Notes under the pieces: generated by a model
Told to the model about the DNA's origin: nothing
The model's input: only the letters and a program-made list of their open reading frames with translations
Databases searched by the model: none
Position numbers and translations under genes: made by a program
NCBI GenBank assembly: GCA_022447405.1
Contig: JAKVCE010000123.1
Coordinates: 1-6,747, forward strand
Source: Planctomycetota bacterium
Lineage (GTDB): Bacteria > Planctomycetota > UBA1135 > GCA-002686595
DNA length: 6,747 nucleotides
Reading direction: 5' to 3'
Part shown: positions 1 to 4,857 of the stretch, one piece after another
Numbering within the stretch: the stretch's first letter is position 1
Layout of the letters: each line of letters starts with the position of its first letter

Positions 1-1
1 C

Positions 2-181
2 TGCTATGGACCTCGCGTCTCGTCTAGAGCTCCCATCGAGCCGGGGCGGGCCGAGATCTTGCCAGCGGGCCTCGCCTGCTTCGCGGCCGTCATGTCGCAG
101 GTTCAGGCTGACTCAGGTCGCGTGACCACGCGCGGGGTTCGCCACGGGCTCTTGCTTGAGCTCCTGCAGGCCTCGAGCTGA
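2..181 (+). CDS. Ppx/GppA-family phosphatase, C-terminal end only (5' truncated by window edge)
   Basis: This frame is open from the window edge to a TGA at 179-181 and encodes 59 residues. The segment PGRAEILPAGLACFAAVM followed by RGVRHGLLLELL matches the usual end of exopolyphosphatase/guanosine-pentaphosphate phosphohydrolase proteins, where an 'RAD-I-PAG' helix precedes a 'GLREGLLLE' strand-helix. Family members hydrolyse the terminal phosphate of polyphosphate or pppGpp in the cytoplasm through an ASKHA fold. The catalytic N-terminal part lies outside the window, so polyphosphatase and pppGpp phosphatase activities cannot be told apart. No clear plus-strand terminator follows: the strong hairpin at 210-237 has its T-run on the other strand. 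The family call rests on recognising the C-terminal motif, and the fragment is short. Confidence 0.75.
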   Translation, partial: CYGPRVSSRAPIEPGRAEILPAGLACFAAVMSQVQADSGRVTTRGVRHGLLLELLQASS

Positions 182-201
182 GTCTCTAAGAGGGCTCCCG
201 A

Positions 202-237
202 ATCAAAAGGGGCCGACGATCCGAAGATCGCCGGCCC
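202..237 (-). terminator. Rho-independent terminator with UUCG tetraloop, minus strand
   Basis: On the minus strand, 237-226 pairs with 221-210 in a 12-bp stem (one G-U pair, 231 with 216), capped by a UUCG loop closed by C-G at 225-222. A C, then TTTT (208-205) and GATT follow. On the plus strand the same pair becomes an A-C mismatch and no T-run follows. The element is therefore built to work on the minus strand, although no minus-strand protein gene lies upstream of it. Confidence 0.75.
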
Positions 238-320
238 GAGGGAGAGAGTTGCCTTCGGCTGGTCTTCCCGGGGCGACAGTGCTCGCAGCTCCATCGCCCA
301 CCCAGGTTCGAAGGCAATCA
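202..320 (-). ncRNA. Candidate small structured RNA, about 115-120 nt, antisense-oriented in the ppx-cdo gap
   Basis: Three elements line up on the minus strand: promoter-like boxes at 356-351 and 332-327, a foldable body, and an intrinsic terminator ending near 202. In the predicted RNA, 317-309 (TTGCCTTCG) pairs perfectly with 257-249 (CGAAGGCAA), closing an arm of about 69 nt. Inside it, 305-302 pairs with 262-259 and 299-294 with 276-271, which leaves a purine-rich internal loop (269-263, GGGAAGA) and an apical loop at about 293-277. A pyrimidine-rich single-stranded linker (248-238) leads to the terminator stem. The minus-strand reading frame through here has no protein-like character. 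I do not recognise the family: the conserved SRP, RNase P and tmRNA core sequences are absent. Existence and ends are inferred from the combination of signals. Confidence 0.5.
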
Positions 321-326
321 ATCCGG

Positions 327-356
327 AGAATATCTCTCGTCGGCGAGAGAGTTCAA
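327..356 (-). promoter_or_regulatory. Candidate sigma70-type promoter for the minus-strand small RNA
   Basis: TTGAAC (356-351) and TATTCT (332-327) are separated by 18 nt, and each matches four of six consensus bases. The predicted start is near 319-322, just ahead of the first strand of the RNA's closing stem at 317. The spacer contains a perfect 7-bp inverted repeat (CGAGAGA at 344-350 and TCTCTCG at 333-339 in plus-strand coordinates), which could be an operator or coincidence. Confidence 0.4.
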
Positions 357-405
357 CTCATTCCGGTCGAATTCAGGGCTCTACGGGCGCAAGAGGGCGG
401 ATCAG

Positions 406-484
406 CACCTCGGCTCACGCGGCTCTTCCCCCCTCCAGATTCAGCAATGCAGGGGAGATGCGGCTCACCTCCAAGCCGAGGTGA
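406..484 (+). repeat. Competing inverted repeats upstream of cysteine dioxygenase
   Basis: CACCTCGGCT (406-415) is the exact reverse complement of AGCCGAGGTG (474-483). The right arm can instead form a local hairpin in which TCACCTC (465-471) pairs with GAGGTGA (478-484) across a 6-nt loop. The two pairings exclude each other. They lie upstream of the TATAAA box, so if that box is the promoter they are DNA sites and not leader RNA. Confidence 0.4.
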
Positions 485-512
485 TGGCTGCTCATGGCTC
501 CACGAGTTGTTG

Positions 513-518
513 TATAAA
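513..518 (+). promoter_or_regulatory. Candidate -10 box for cysteine dioxygenase
   Basis: TATAAA matches five of six bases of the sigma70 -10 consensus and stands out in GC-rich sequence 40 bp before the ATG at 558. No good -35 hexamer sits 16-18 nt upstream, so if used it may need an activator. Confidence 0.3.
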
Positions 519-557
519 GGGCTGACTGAGCGGCCCTAAGCCCCTTCGCCCAACCAC

Positions 558-1121
558 ATGGAGAGCACGGAAGAGACCAGACAGCCCATCGAGGCGCTGT
601 GTGAGCAATTGGACGCAGCGTTTCGCGAGGACCCCCGCGGGACCAGCGTGGCTGGCTTGCTGGAGGCGTACACCCAGGAGCACGGTGACTGGGAGGCCTA
701 CAGGCACTTTCTGGAGGGCGCCTACACCAGAAACCTCGTGCACCGCACAGAAGACTACGAGCTGCTCCTCCTGTGCTGGGGGGCAGGGCAGGAGAGCCCC
801 GTCCACAACCACATGGGGCAGCGCTGCTGGATGGCTATTGTCGAGGGGGAGGTCGAAGAGGTGCACTACCGGCGTCAGGACGGGGCGCCAGGACCCCTGA
901 TCGAGGGCCCCACCAAGCGCTACGGGCTCGGTCAGGCGGCGTTCATCAATGACGACATCGCGCTCCACCTCGTCCGGGGCGCCGATGGACGCGCGGCCTC
1001 GAGCTTGCACGTCTACGCAAAGCCCTACGATGTCTGCCTCATCTATGACCTGCAGACCGGCGCGGAGAGCGCGAAAACCCTCTCGTATCACAGCGTAGAG
1101 GGGGTCGTCTCGGGCGCCTAG
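558..1121 (+). CDS. cdo: Cysteine dioxygenase, type I (cupin, mononuclear iron)
   Basis: The product is a 187-residue single-domain cupin that should oxidise L-cysteine with O2 to cysteine sulfinate in the cytoplasm, the first step of cysteine catabolism toward taurine or pyruvate plus sulfite. The three iron-ligand histidines are visible: H83 and H85 in VHNHMGQRCW, and H137 in ALHLV. C90 and Y153 correspond to the Cys-Tyr thioether pair of the mammalian enzyme. S149, H151 and Y153 form the S-x-H-x-Y set in SLHVY. R58 in YTRNLV matches the Arg that binds the cysteine carboxylate, which favours cysteine dioxygenase over the Gln-type mercaptopropionate dioxygenase. Length is normal for bacterial members. 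There is no clear Shine-Dalgarno sequence before the ATG; this start leaves a normal N-terminal helix ahead of the core. The gene appears monocistronic. Confidence 0.92.
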   Translation: MESTEETRQPIEALCEQLDAAFREDPRGTSVAGLLEAYTQEHGDWEAYRHFLEGAYTRNLVHRTEDYELLLLCWGAGQESPVHNHMGQRCWMAIVEGEVEEVHYRRQDGAPGPLIEGPTKRYGLGQAAFINDDIALHLVRGADGRAASSLHVYAKPYDVCLIYDLQTGAESAKTLSYHSVEGVVSGA

Positions 1122-1138
1122 GAGGCCGCCTGTCCCCT

Positions 1139-1162
1139 GAAGCGCGCCCGGACTTGCGCTTC
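1139..1162 (+). terminator. Possible terminator hairpin after cysteine dioxygenase
   Basis: GAAGCGC (1139-1145) and GCGCTTC (1156-1162) form a perfect 7-bp stem with a 10-nt loop, 17 bp past the dioxygenase stop codon. No T-run follows, so efficient intrinsic termination is uncertain. Confidence 0.35.
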
Positions 1163-1166
1163 CCGC

Positions 1167-1196
1167 TTGACCCCGTGCAGAGCGCGTCGATAGCAT
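1167..1196 (+). promoter_or_regulatory. Promoter for the tRNA gene
   Basis: TTGACC (1167-1172, five of six consensus bases) and TAGCAT (1191-1196, four of six) are separated by 18 nt. The predicted start is near 1203. The CCCGCCC stretch right after the -10 box resembles the GC-rich discriminator of stringently controlled stable-RNA promoters. Confidence 0.55.
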
Positions 1197-1201
1197 CCCG
1201 C

Positions 1202-1228
1202 CCTCGCCTGGCCGAGCGCCACGCGAGG
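1202..1228 (+). other. Hairpin in the tRNA 5' leader
   Basis: CCTCGC (1202-1207) pairs with GCGAGG (1223-1228). After a C-C mismatch, TGGC (1209-1212) pairs with GCCA (1218-1221) around a 5-nt loop. It nearly fills the predicted leader and ends 7 nt before the mature tRNA, so RNase P cleavage would remove it. Confidence 0.4.
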
Positions 1229-1235
1229 TGGGAAC

Positions 1236-1312
1236 GGCGGTGTAGCTCAGCTGGTTAGAGCGCAGAACTCATAATTCTGAAGTCACTGGTTCAAGTCCAG
1301 TCACCGCTACCA
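1236..1312 (+). tRNA. tRNA with CAU anticodon, probably elongator tRNA-Met (tRNA-Ile2 not excluded)
   Basis: The full cloverleaf can be drawn. The 7-bp acceptor stem pairs 1236-1242 with 1302-1308, including a G1-U72 wobble. The D arm is at 1245-1261. The anticodon stem pairs 1263-1267 with 1275-1279 around the loop CTCATAA, which places the CAT anticodon at 1270-1272. A 5-nt variable loop and a T arm with loop TTCAAGT (1290-1296) follow. Discriminator A is at 1309 and CCA is encoded at 1310-1312. The initiator hallmarks (unpaired 1-72, three G-C pairs next to the anticodon loop) are absent, so it is not tRNA-fMet. A CAU anticodon modified to lysidine would read AUA as Ile; overall resemblance favours elongator Met. 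Confidence 0.93.
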
Positions 1313-1374
1313 TCCCCATGAGGCGCGCAGGGCGACCTCGCAGGGGCCATTCGGGCCGGTTCCGATTGCCATTC

Positions 1375-1405
1375 TTAGGTAAGAACCGGGTTCTTGGGTA
1401 CCTAG
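1375..1405 (+). repeat. Imperfect palindrome between the tRNA and the secreted-protein gene
   Basis: The arms are 1376-1381 (TAGGTA) with 1399-1404 (TACCTA), and 1382-1386 (AGAAC) with 1390-1394 (GTTCT) around a CGG loop; four bases (1395-1398) bulge on the right. No T-run follows on either strand, so an operator or a 5'-end RNA structure is more likely than a terminator. The rest of 1313-1464 is noncoding leader with no other clear feature except the possible -10 box. Confidence 0.4.
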
Positions 1406-1418
1406 AGCGCTTCCGTCG

Positions 1419-1424
1419 TAATAT
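1419..1424 (+). promoter_or_regulatory. Weak candidate -10 box for the secreted-protein gene
   Basis: TAATAT matches four of six consensus bases and lies in the most A/T-rich stretch before the ATG at 1465. The nearest -35-like hexamer, TTGGGT at 1394-1399, is 19 nt upstream and overlaps the palindrome, so protein binding there would affect this promoter if it is real. Confidence 0.25.
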
Positions 1425-1464
1425 TGAGGGGATCCATTTCTTGGTGTCCTCCGTCTCTACATCC

Positions 1465-3996
1465 ATGCAGAAAGCCGTGCGAATCCACCTGCTCCTCAGC
1501 CTCCTCTTTGTCACTGCGGCGACCGCGCCGCTCTCAGCCCACGACGACGACCCGAAGCGGGTCGGCCGTGTCGCGCCCACCCAGGGTCCGATCTGGCGCC
1601 GTAACGTGGTCGCGAACATCCAGGGCGGCGGCAGCGGCGGGAGCGGTGGCATGGAGAACGCCTTGGGCTTCGACGCCCAAGACATCCAGCTCATGTCCTG
1701 GATCCCGCTCAACAACTTCGGCACGGGCGCCAGCACGGGCGCTGACTGCTGGGGCTACACCTCACCCTCTGGGCGCGAGTACGCGCTCATGACGATGTCG
1801 AACGCGACCTCCTTCGTGGAGATCACGAACCCGTCCAACCCCTCGATCGTCGCGACCTTCAGCGAGCCTTCGAGCCTCTGGCACGACATCAAGGTCTACC
1901 AAGACCACGCCTACACGGTGAGCGAGGGTGGCGGCGGCATCCACACCTACGACATGTCGAACATCGACAACGGGGTCGTGAGCTACCTGGGCGCGACGAC
2001 CTCAGGCGGCGGGGCGTCCACGCACAACGTCGCGATCAACACAGACTCTGGCAGGCTCTACCGCTGCGGCGGCAGCAGCAACGGCCTCAGGATCTACAAC
2101 CTCTCGAACCCGTCGAACCCCTCCTTCATCGGCTCTTGGGACACCCGCTATGTGCACGACGCGCAGATCGTGAGCTACACGAGCGGACCGTACGCTGGCC
2201 GTGAGATCGCCTTCTGCTGCAGCGGATACAACGGCGGCGGCACCCAGACCGGCCTCGACATCTTGGACGTCACGAACCCGAGCAACATCATCGAGATGGA
2301 CCGGGTCTTCTACTCGAACCCCGCCTACTCACACCAAGGCTGGCTCTCTGAGGACCGACAGTACTTCTACCTCGGCGATGAGCTCGATGAGGGACCGCTC
2401 CCGACCACGACGAAGGTGATCAACGTCTCGAACCTGAACAACGCCTTCGAGCAGACGACCTTCACAAACGGCAACTCCGCGGTGGGGCACAACCTCTACA
2501 CCTTCAACGGCTACTGCTACGAGGCGAACTACCGCAGCGGTCTGCGGATCTTCGACCTGAACCAGAGCGCCACGAACCCGCCTGAGGTCGCGTACTTCGA
2601 CACCTACCCCAACAACGACTCCACAGGCTTCAACGGGCTCTGGAGCGTCTACCCGTACTTCTCGAGCGGCACGGTCATCGGCTCGGACATGGAGAGCGGC
2701 CTCTTCGTGTGGCGCTTCGCCCAGCCCCCGGTCATCTTCGACTTCCCGACTGGGATCCCGGACTACCTTGACCCCGGCGGGGTGACCATCAACGTCCAGC
2801 TGACGGAGACCAGCCCCGGCGCGCTGGCCCCCGGCTCCGAGACCTTGAATTACAACGCTGGCGCGGGCTGGGTGAGCTCTGCGCTGACGAACCTGGGCGG
2901 CGGCGCCTACCTGGCTGACCTCCCCGCGCTCCCCTGCGGCGTGACCACCGAGTGGTTCGTGAGCGTGCAGGACAACTCAGGCATCGACTGGGCGAGCCAG
3001 AACGGGAACCCCTTCTCCACGATCGTGGCCGAGGGCGACACGCTGATCGCCTCCTACGCTATGGAGGCGGCCGACGGCTGGACCGGCGGCTTGAGCGGTG
3101 ACACCGCGACGACGGGTCAGTGGACTCGCGGCAACCCCATCGGCACCGACGCGCAGCCCGAGAACGATCACAGCCCCTCTGGCACGAACTGCTGGTTCAC
3201 GGGTCAGGGCTCGAGCGGAGGCAGCCTCGGCGAGAACGACGTCGACGGCGGCTTCACCTCGCTGCTCTCTCCCTCCATGGACTTCTCCGCGTCCGTCGAC
3301 CCGGTCATCAGCTACTGGCGCTGGTACTCGAACGACACCGGCGCGAGCCCCAACGCAGACATCTTCGAGGTGCACATCTCGGACAACGGCGGCGGCACCT
3401 GGGCCCTGGTTGAGATCGTCGGCCCTGAGGGGACGCAGTCGAACGGCGGCTGGTACGAGCACACCTTCAAGGTCTCTGACTTCGCGAGCTTGACGAGCGA
3501 CGTGCGCGTGCGCTTCCGGGCCAGCGACCTGAACGACGGCTCTATCGTGGAGGCGGCTGTCGATGACTTCGAGGTCGTCGACCTCATCTGCCAGAGCTGC
3601 GGCGGGACGAACTACTGCGCGGTCTCTCCCAACTCGGTCGGCGGCGGCGCCTTCATCACCAGCAACGACCAGAGCAGCATCTCAAGCAACAACTTCGAGT
3701 TGAGCTGCTCAGGGGCGGTGCCGGGGGAGTTCGGGATCTTCTACTTCGGCCCGAACCAGATCTCCACGCCCTTCGGTCAAGGGGTGCGCTGCGTCGGCGG
3801 TCAGACCCGCCGACTCCCGGTCCTCCAATCTGACTTCTTCGGTGACGCCTCCTACACCCTCGACTTCACGAGCGCTCCGGAGAGCGACCTCACGGCGGAC
3901 TCCACCTGGAACTTCCAGTTCTGGTACCGGGACCCCTCAGCAGGCACGCCTGGCTTCAACCTCTCGAACGGCCTCGAGGTCGTCTTCTGCCCGTAG
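1465..3996 (+). CDS. Secreted multidomain protein with choice-of-anchor-B / LVIVD-type N-terminal region
   Basis: Starting at the ATG at 1465 gives 843 residues with a textbook signal peptide: basic MQKAVR, hydrophobic LLLSLLFVTAATA, likely cleavage after PLSA. The protein is therefore exported. Residues about 85-417 resemble choice-of-anchor-B proteins: DCWGY near residue 95, GREYALM, then repeated 'NPSNPS-I' and 'HDIKVY-DHAYTVSE' units typical of LVIVD beta-propeller-like repeats. Residues about 419-525 look Ig-like. About 526-710 form a jelly-roll-like domain with NDHSPSGTNCWFTGQ, ISYWRWYSN and EAAVDDFEV motifs, as in other exported proteins with MAM or carbohydrate-binding-like folds. From Cys718 to the end lies a short domain (YCAVSPNSVG to NGLEVVFCP) of a type I associate with marine Planctomycetota. 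No catalytic residues, transmembrane anchor or sorting motif are recognisable. A cell-surface or matrix role is inference. There is no Shine-Dalgarno sequence. Confidence 0.85.
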   Translation: MQKAVRIHLLLSLLFVTAATAPLSAHDDDPKRVGRVAPTQGPIWRRNVVANIQGGGSGGSGGMENALGFDAQDIQLMSWIPLNNFGTGASTGADCWGYTSPSGREYALMTMSNATSFVEITNPSNPSIVATFSEPSSLWHDIKVYQDHAYTVSEGGGGIHTYDMSNIDNGVVSYLGATTSGGGASTHNVAINTDSGRLYRCGGSSNGLRIYNLSNPSNPSFIGSWDTRYVHDAQIVSYTSGPYAGREIAFCCSGYNGGGTQTGLDILDVTNPSNIIEMDRVFYSNPAYSHQGWLSEDRQYFYLGDELDEGPLPTTTKVINVSNLNNAFEQTTFTNGNSAVGHNLYTFNGYCYEANYRSGLRIFDLNQSATNPPEVAYFDTYPNNDSTGFNGLWSVYPYFSSGTVIGSDMESGLFVWRFAQPPVIFDFPTGIPDYLDPGGVTINVQLTETSPGALAPGSETLNYNAGAGWVSSALTNLGGGAYLADLPALPCGVTTEWFVSVQDNSGIDWASQNGNPFSTIVAEGDTLIASYAMEAADGWTGGLSGDTATTGQWTRGNPIGTDAQPENDHSPSGTNCWFTGQGSSGGSLGENDVDGGFTSLLSPSMDFSASVDPVISYWRWYSNDTGASPNADIFEVHISDNGGGTWALVEIVGPEGTQSNGGWYEHTFKVSDFASLTSDVRVRFRASDLNDGSIVEAAVDDFEVVDLICQSCGGTNYCAVSPNSVGGGAFITSNDQSSISSNNFELSCSGAVPGEFGIFYFGPNQISTPFGQGVRCVGGQTRRLPVLQSDFFGDASYTLDFTSAPESDLTADSTWNFQFWYRDPSAGTPGFNLSNGLEVVFCP

Positions 3997-4006
3997 GCAT
4001 GGCGGA

Positions 4007-4024
4007 GCGGGGCCGCGCCCCCGC
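4007..4024 (+). terminator. Possible terminator hairpin after the secreted-protein gene
   Basis: GCGGGG (4007-4012) pairs with CCCCGC (4019-4024) around a 6-nt loop, 11 bp past the stop codon. The stem is strong but short and no T-run follows, so it may only stabilise the mRNA 3' end. Confidence 0.35.
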
Positions 4025-4053
4025 CTGATCCAGCCCAGAGCTTGAATCTACCG

Positions 4054-4101
4054 TTCACGGGAGAGGTAGAGGTCTGTATCCTGTCCGCTCCTCTGGCGGA
4101 C
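4054..4101 (+). promoter_or_regulatory. Candidate promoter and adjacent dyad upstream of the peroxiredoxin
   Basis: TTCACG (4054-4059) and TATCCT (4077-4082) are 17 nt apart, each matching four of six sigma70 consensus bases. Directly downstream, GTCCGC (4083-4088) and GCGGAC (4096-4101) form a perfect 6-bp inverted repeat across the predicted start. A dyad there could be a regulator site or an early-transcript hairpin. I cannot match it to a known OxyR or PerR box. Confidence 0.3.
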
Positions 4102-4156
4102 CTGGTCTCGCCCGGGGAACATTCGACTCACAACGAACACGGAACCTCATCCTCCA

Positions 4157-4756
4157 ATGACTAACTTCATCGGCAAGGCGGCGCCCGCCTTCACGGCCCC
4201 CGCGGTGATGCCTGACGGCAGCACGCAGGACGTGAACCTGTCTGACTATGCAGGTCAGTACGTGGCGCTCTTCTTCTATCCGAAGGACTTCACCTTCGTC
4301 TGACCGTCTGAGCTCATCGCTTTCGACCACCGCATCGGTGAGTTCGAGAAGCGAGGCGTCCAAGTTTTGGGCGTTTCCATGGATGACGCAGAGACCCACG
4401 CGCGTTGGCGCGAGACCGCCATCAACGAAGGCGGCATCGGTCCGGTCAAGTATCCCCTCATCGCTGACACGACGAAGCAGATGTCCGAGGCCTACGATGT
4501 GGTCCACGCCGACTCTGGCTTCGCCGCGCGCGGCACCTTCCTCATCGACCCGGACGGAGTCTGCTGGCACGCGCTGGTGAACAACCTCCCCCTCGGTCGC
4601 GACATCGACGAGCTCCTGCGCGCCATCGACGGCGTCCAGTTCTTCAAGGAGCACGGCGAGGTCTGCCCCGCGGGCTGGGCGACCGGCAAGGCCGGCATGA
4701 CCCCGAGCGACGATGGCGTGAAGCAGTACCTCACGGATCACGCTGAGAGCCTCTAG
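4157..4756 (+). CDS. Selenocysteine-containing typical 2-Cys peroxiredoxin (in-frame TGA at 4301-4303)
   Basis: The ATG at 4157 opens a frame that runs to TAG at 4754-4756 and gives 199 residues, normal for the AhpC/Prx1 subfamily, if the TGA at codon 49 is read as selenocysteine. The enzyme should reduce H2O2 and organic peroxides in the cytoplasm using thioredoxin-like donors. The active site reads PKDFTFV-U-PSEL where relatives have FTFVCPTE, so the TGA falls exactly on the peroxidatic cysteine: P42, T46 and U49 keep the PxxxTxxC pattern. R125 in ARGTFLID is the conserved active-site Arg. C170 in GEVCPAGW is the usual resolving Cys of a partner subunit. A GGIG motif (92-95) resembles the GGLG of overoxidation-sensitive Prx1 enzymes. 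C136 is an extra cysteine. Both sides of the TGA stay in frame and well conserved, which argues against decay. No Shine-Dalgarno sequence is obvious; a terminator follows. Confidence 0.85.
4301..4303 (+). other. UGA selenocysteine codon (residue 49 of the peroxiredoxin)
   Basis: The TGA occupies the peroxidatic position of an otherwise intact peroxiredoxin. The next base is C, and UGA-C is a poor termination context. TGG is used for Trp throughout, and TGA ends other genes here (179-181 and 5818-5820), so a genome-wide reassignment of TGA is unlikely. Confidence 0.82.
4318..4353 (+). promoter_or_regulatory. Candidate bacterial SECIS element
   Basis: The stem-loop starts 14 nt after the UGA, inside the coding sequence. 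Its lower stem pairs 4318-4322 (CGCTT) with 4349-4353 (AAGCG) and 4323-4326 (TCGA) with 4344-4347 (TCGA), with G4348 bulged. After a small internal loop, 4328-4331 (CACC) pairs with 4337-4340 (GGTG), leaving the apical loop GCATC (4332-4336). A G at the first loop position, 28 nt after the UGA, fits the published bacterial SECIS model (a G in the first two loop bases, loop about 16-37 nt from the UGA). An alternative pairing of G4332 with C4336 would shrink the loop to three bases. Confidence 0.65.
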
Positions 4757-4775
4757 GCCGAGCGAGCGTCCAACA

Positions 4776-4818
4776 GCGAGCCCCGCTGGCCTCTCGGTCG
4801 GCGGGGCTCGCCTCGTTT
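4776..4818 (+). terminator. Terminator after the peroxiredoxin
   Basis: GCGAGCCCCGC (4776-4786) is the exact reverse complement of GCGGGGCTCGC (4801-4811). Inner pairs including two G-U wobbles (4787-4790 with 4797-4800) extend the stem to 15 bp with a 6-nt loop. The tail CTCGTTTGAT is only mildly T-rich, but the stem is very stable and sits 20 bp past the stop codon. It separates the peroxiredoxin from the kinase gene. Confidence 0.7.
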
Positions 4819-4857
4819 GATCGTGAACCACGGGAGGCGTGCGCCTACCCTCTGGAC

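Larger units (their letters stand above)
182..557. other. 376-bp gap between ppx end and cysteine dioxygenase; contents
   Basis: No convincing protein gene lies here; the longest open frames run through hairpins and have compositionally biased products. The left part (about 202-356) holds the candidate minus-strand small RNA with its promoter and terminator. The right part contains a directly repeated 8-mer (CGGCTCAC at 411-418 and 461-468), a 10-bp inverted repeat, and a short hairpin, described separately. A TATAAA box lies 40 bp before the dioxygenase start. Confidence 0.6.

Noticed and set aside
202..320. Small RNA as SRP RNA, tmRNA or RNase P RNA
   Set aside because: The conserved SRP domain IV sequence, tRNA-like tmRNA ends and RNase P core motifs are all absent, and it is too short for the last two.
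156..539. 127-codon plus-strand frame in the ppx-cdo gap
   Set aside because: It overlaps the end of the ppx frame, reads through the terminator hairpin and repeats, and encodes an Arg/Pro/Ser-rich product without domains.
492..1196. 234-codon minus-strand frame across cysteine dioxygenase
   Set aside because: It is antisense to a gene with all catalytic residues in place, has no recognisable domain, and is typical of open antisense frames in GC-rich DNA.
1318..1464. N-terminal extension of the secreted protein from the ATG at 1318
   Set aside because: It begins six bases after the tRNA CCA, encodes an Arg-rich stretch unlike any signal sequence, and would bury the clear signal peptide that starts at 1465.
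1269..1736. Minus-strand frame ending in the residues VTGLEPVTSEL
   Set aside because: That ending is the well-known false protein produced by translating the antisense of a tRNA gene. The rest is antisense to the secreted protein's start.
4301..4303. Genome-wide TGA reassignment or pseudogene
   Set aside because: TGA terminates the ppx fragment and the kinase, and Trp uses TGG. The single stop lies exactly at the redox residue with no other lesion, which is the selenoprotein pattern. A sequencing error remains possible but less likely.
4367..4756. Peroxiredoxin as a 129-residue protein starting at 4367
   Set aside because: This would drop the thioredoxin-fold N-terminus and the whole active-site loop. 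The in-frame upstream half is well conserved, so the TGA is better read as selenocysteine.
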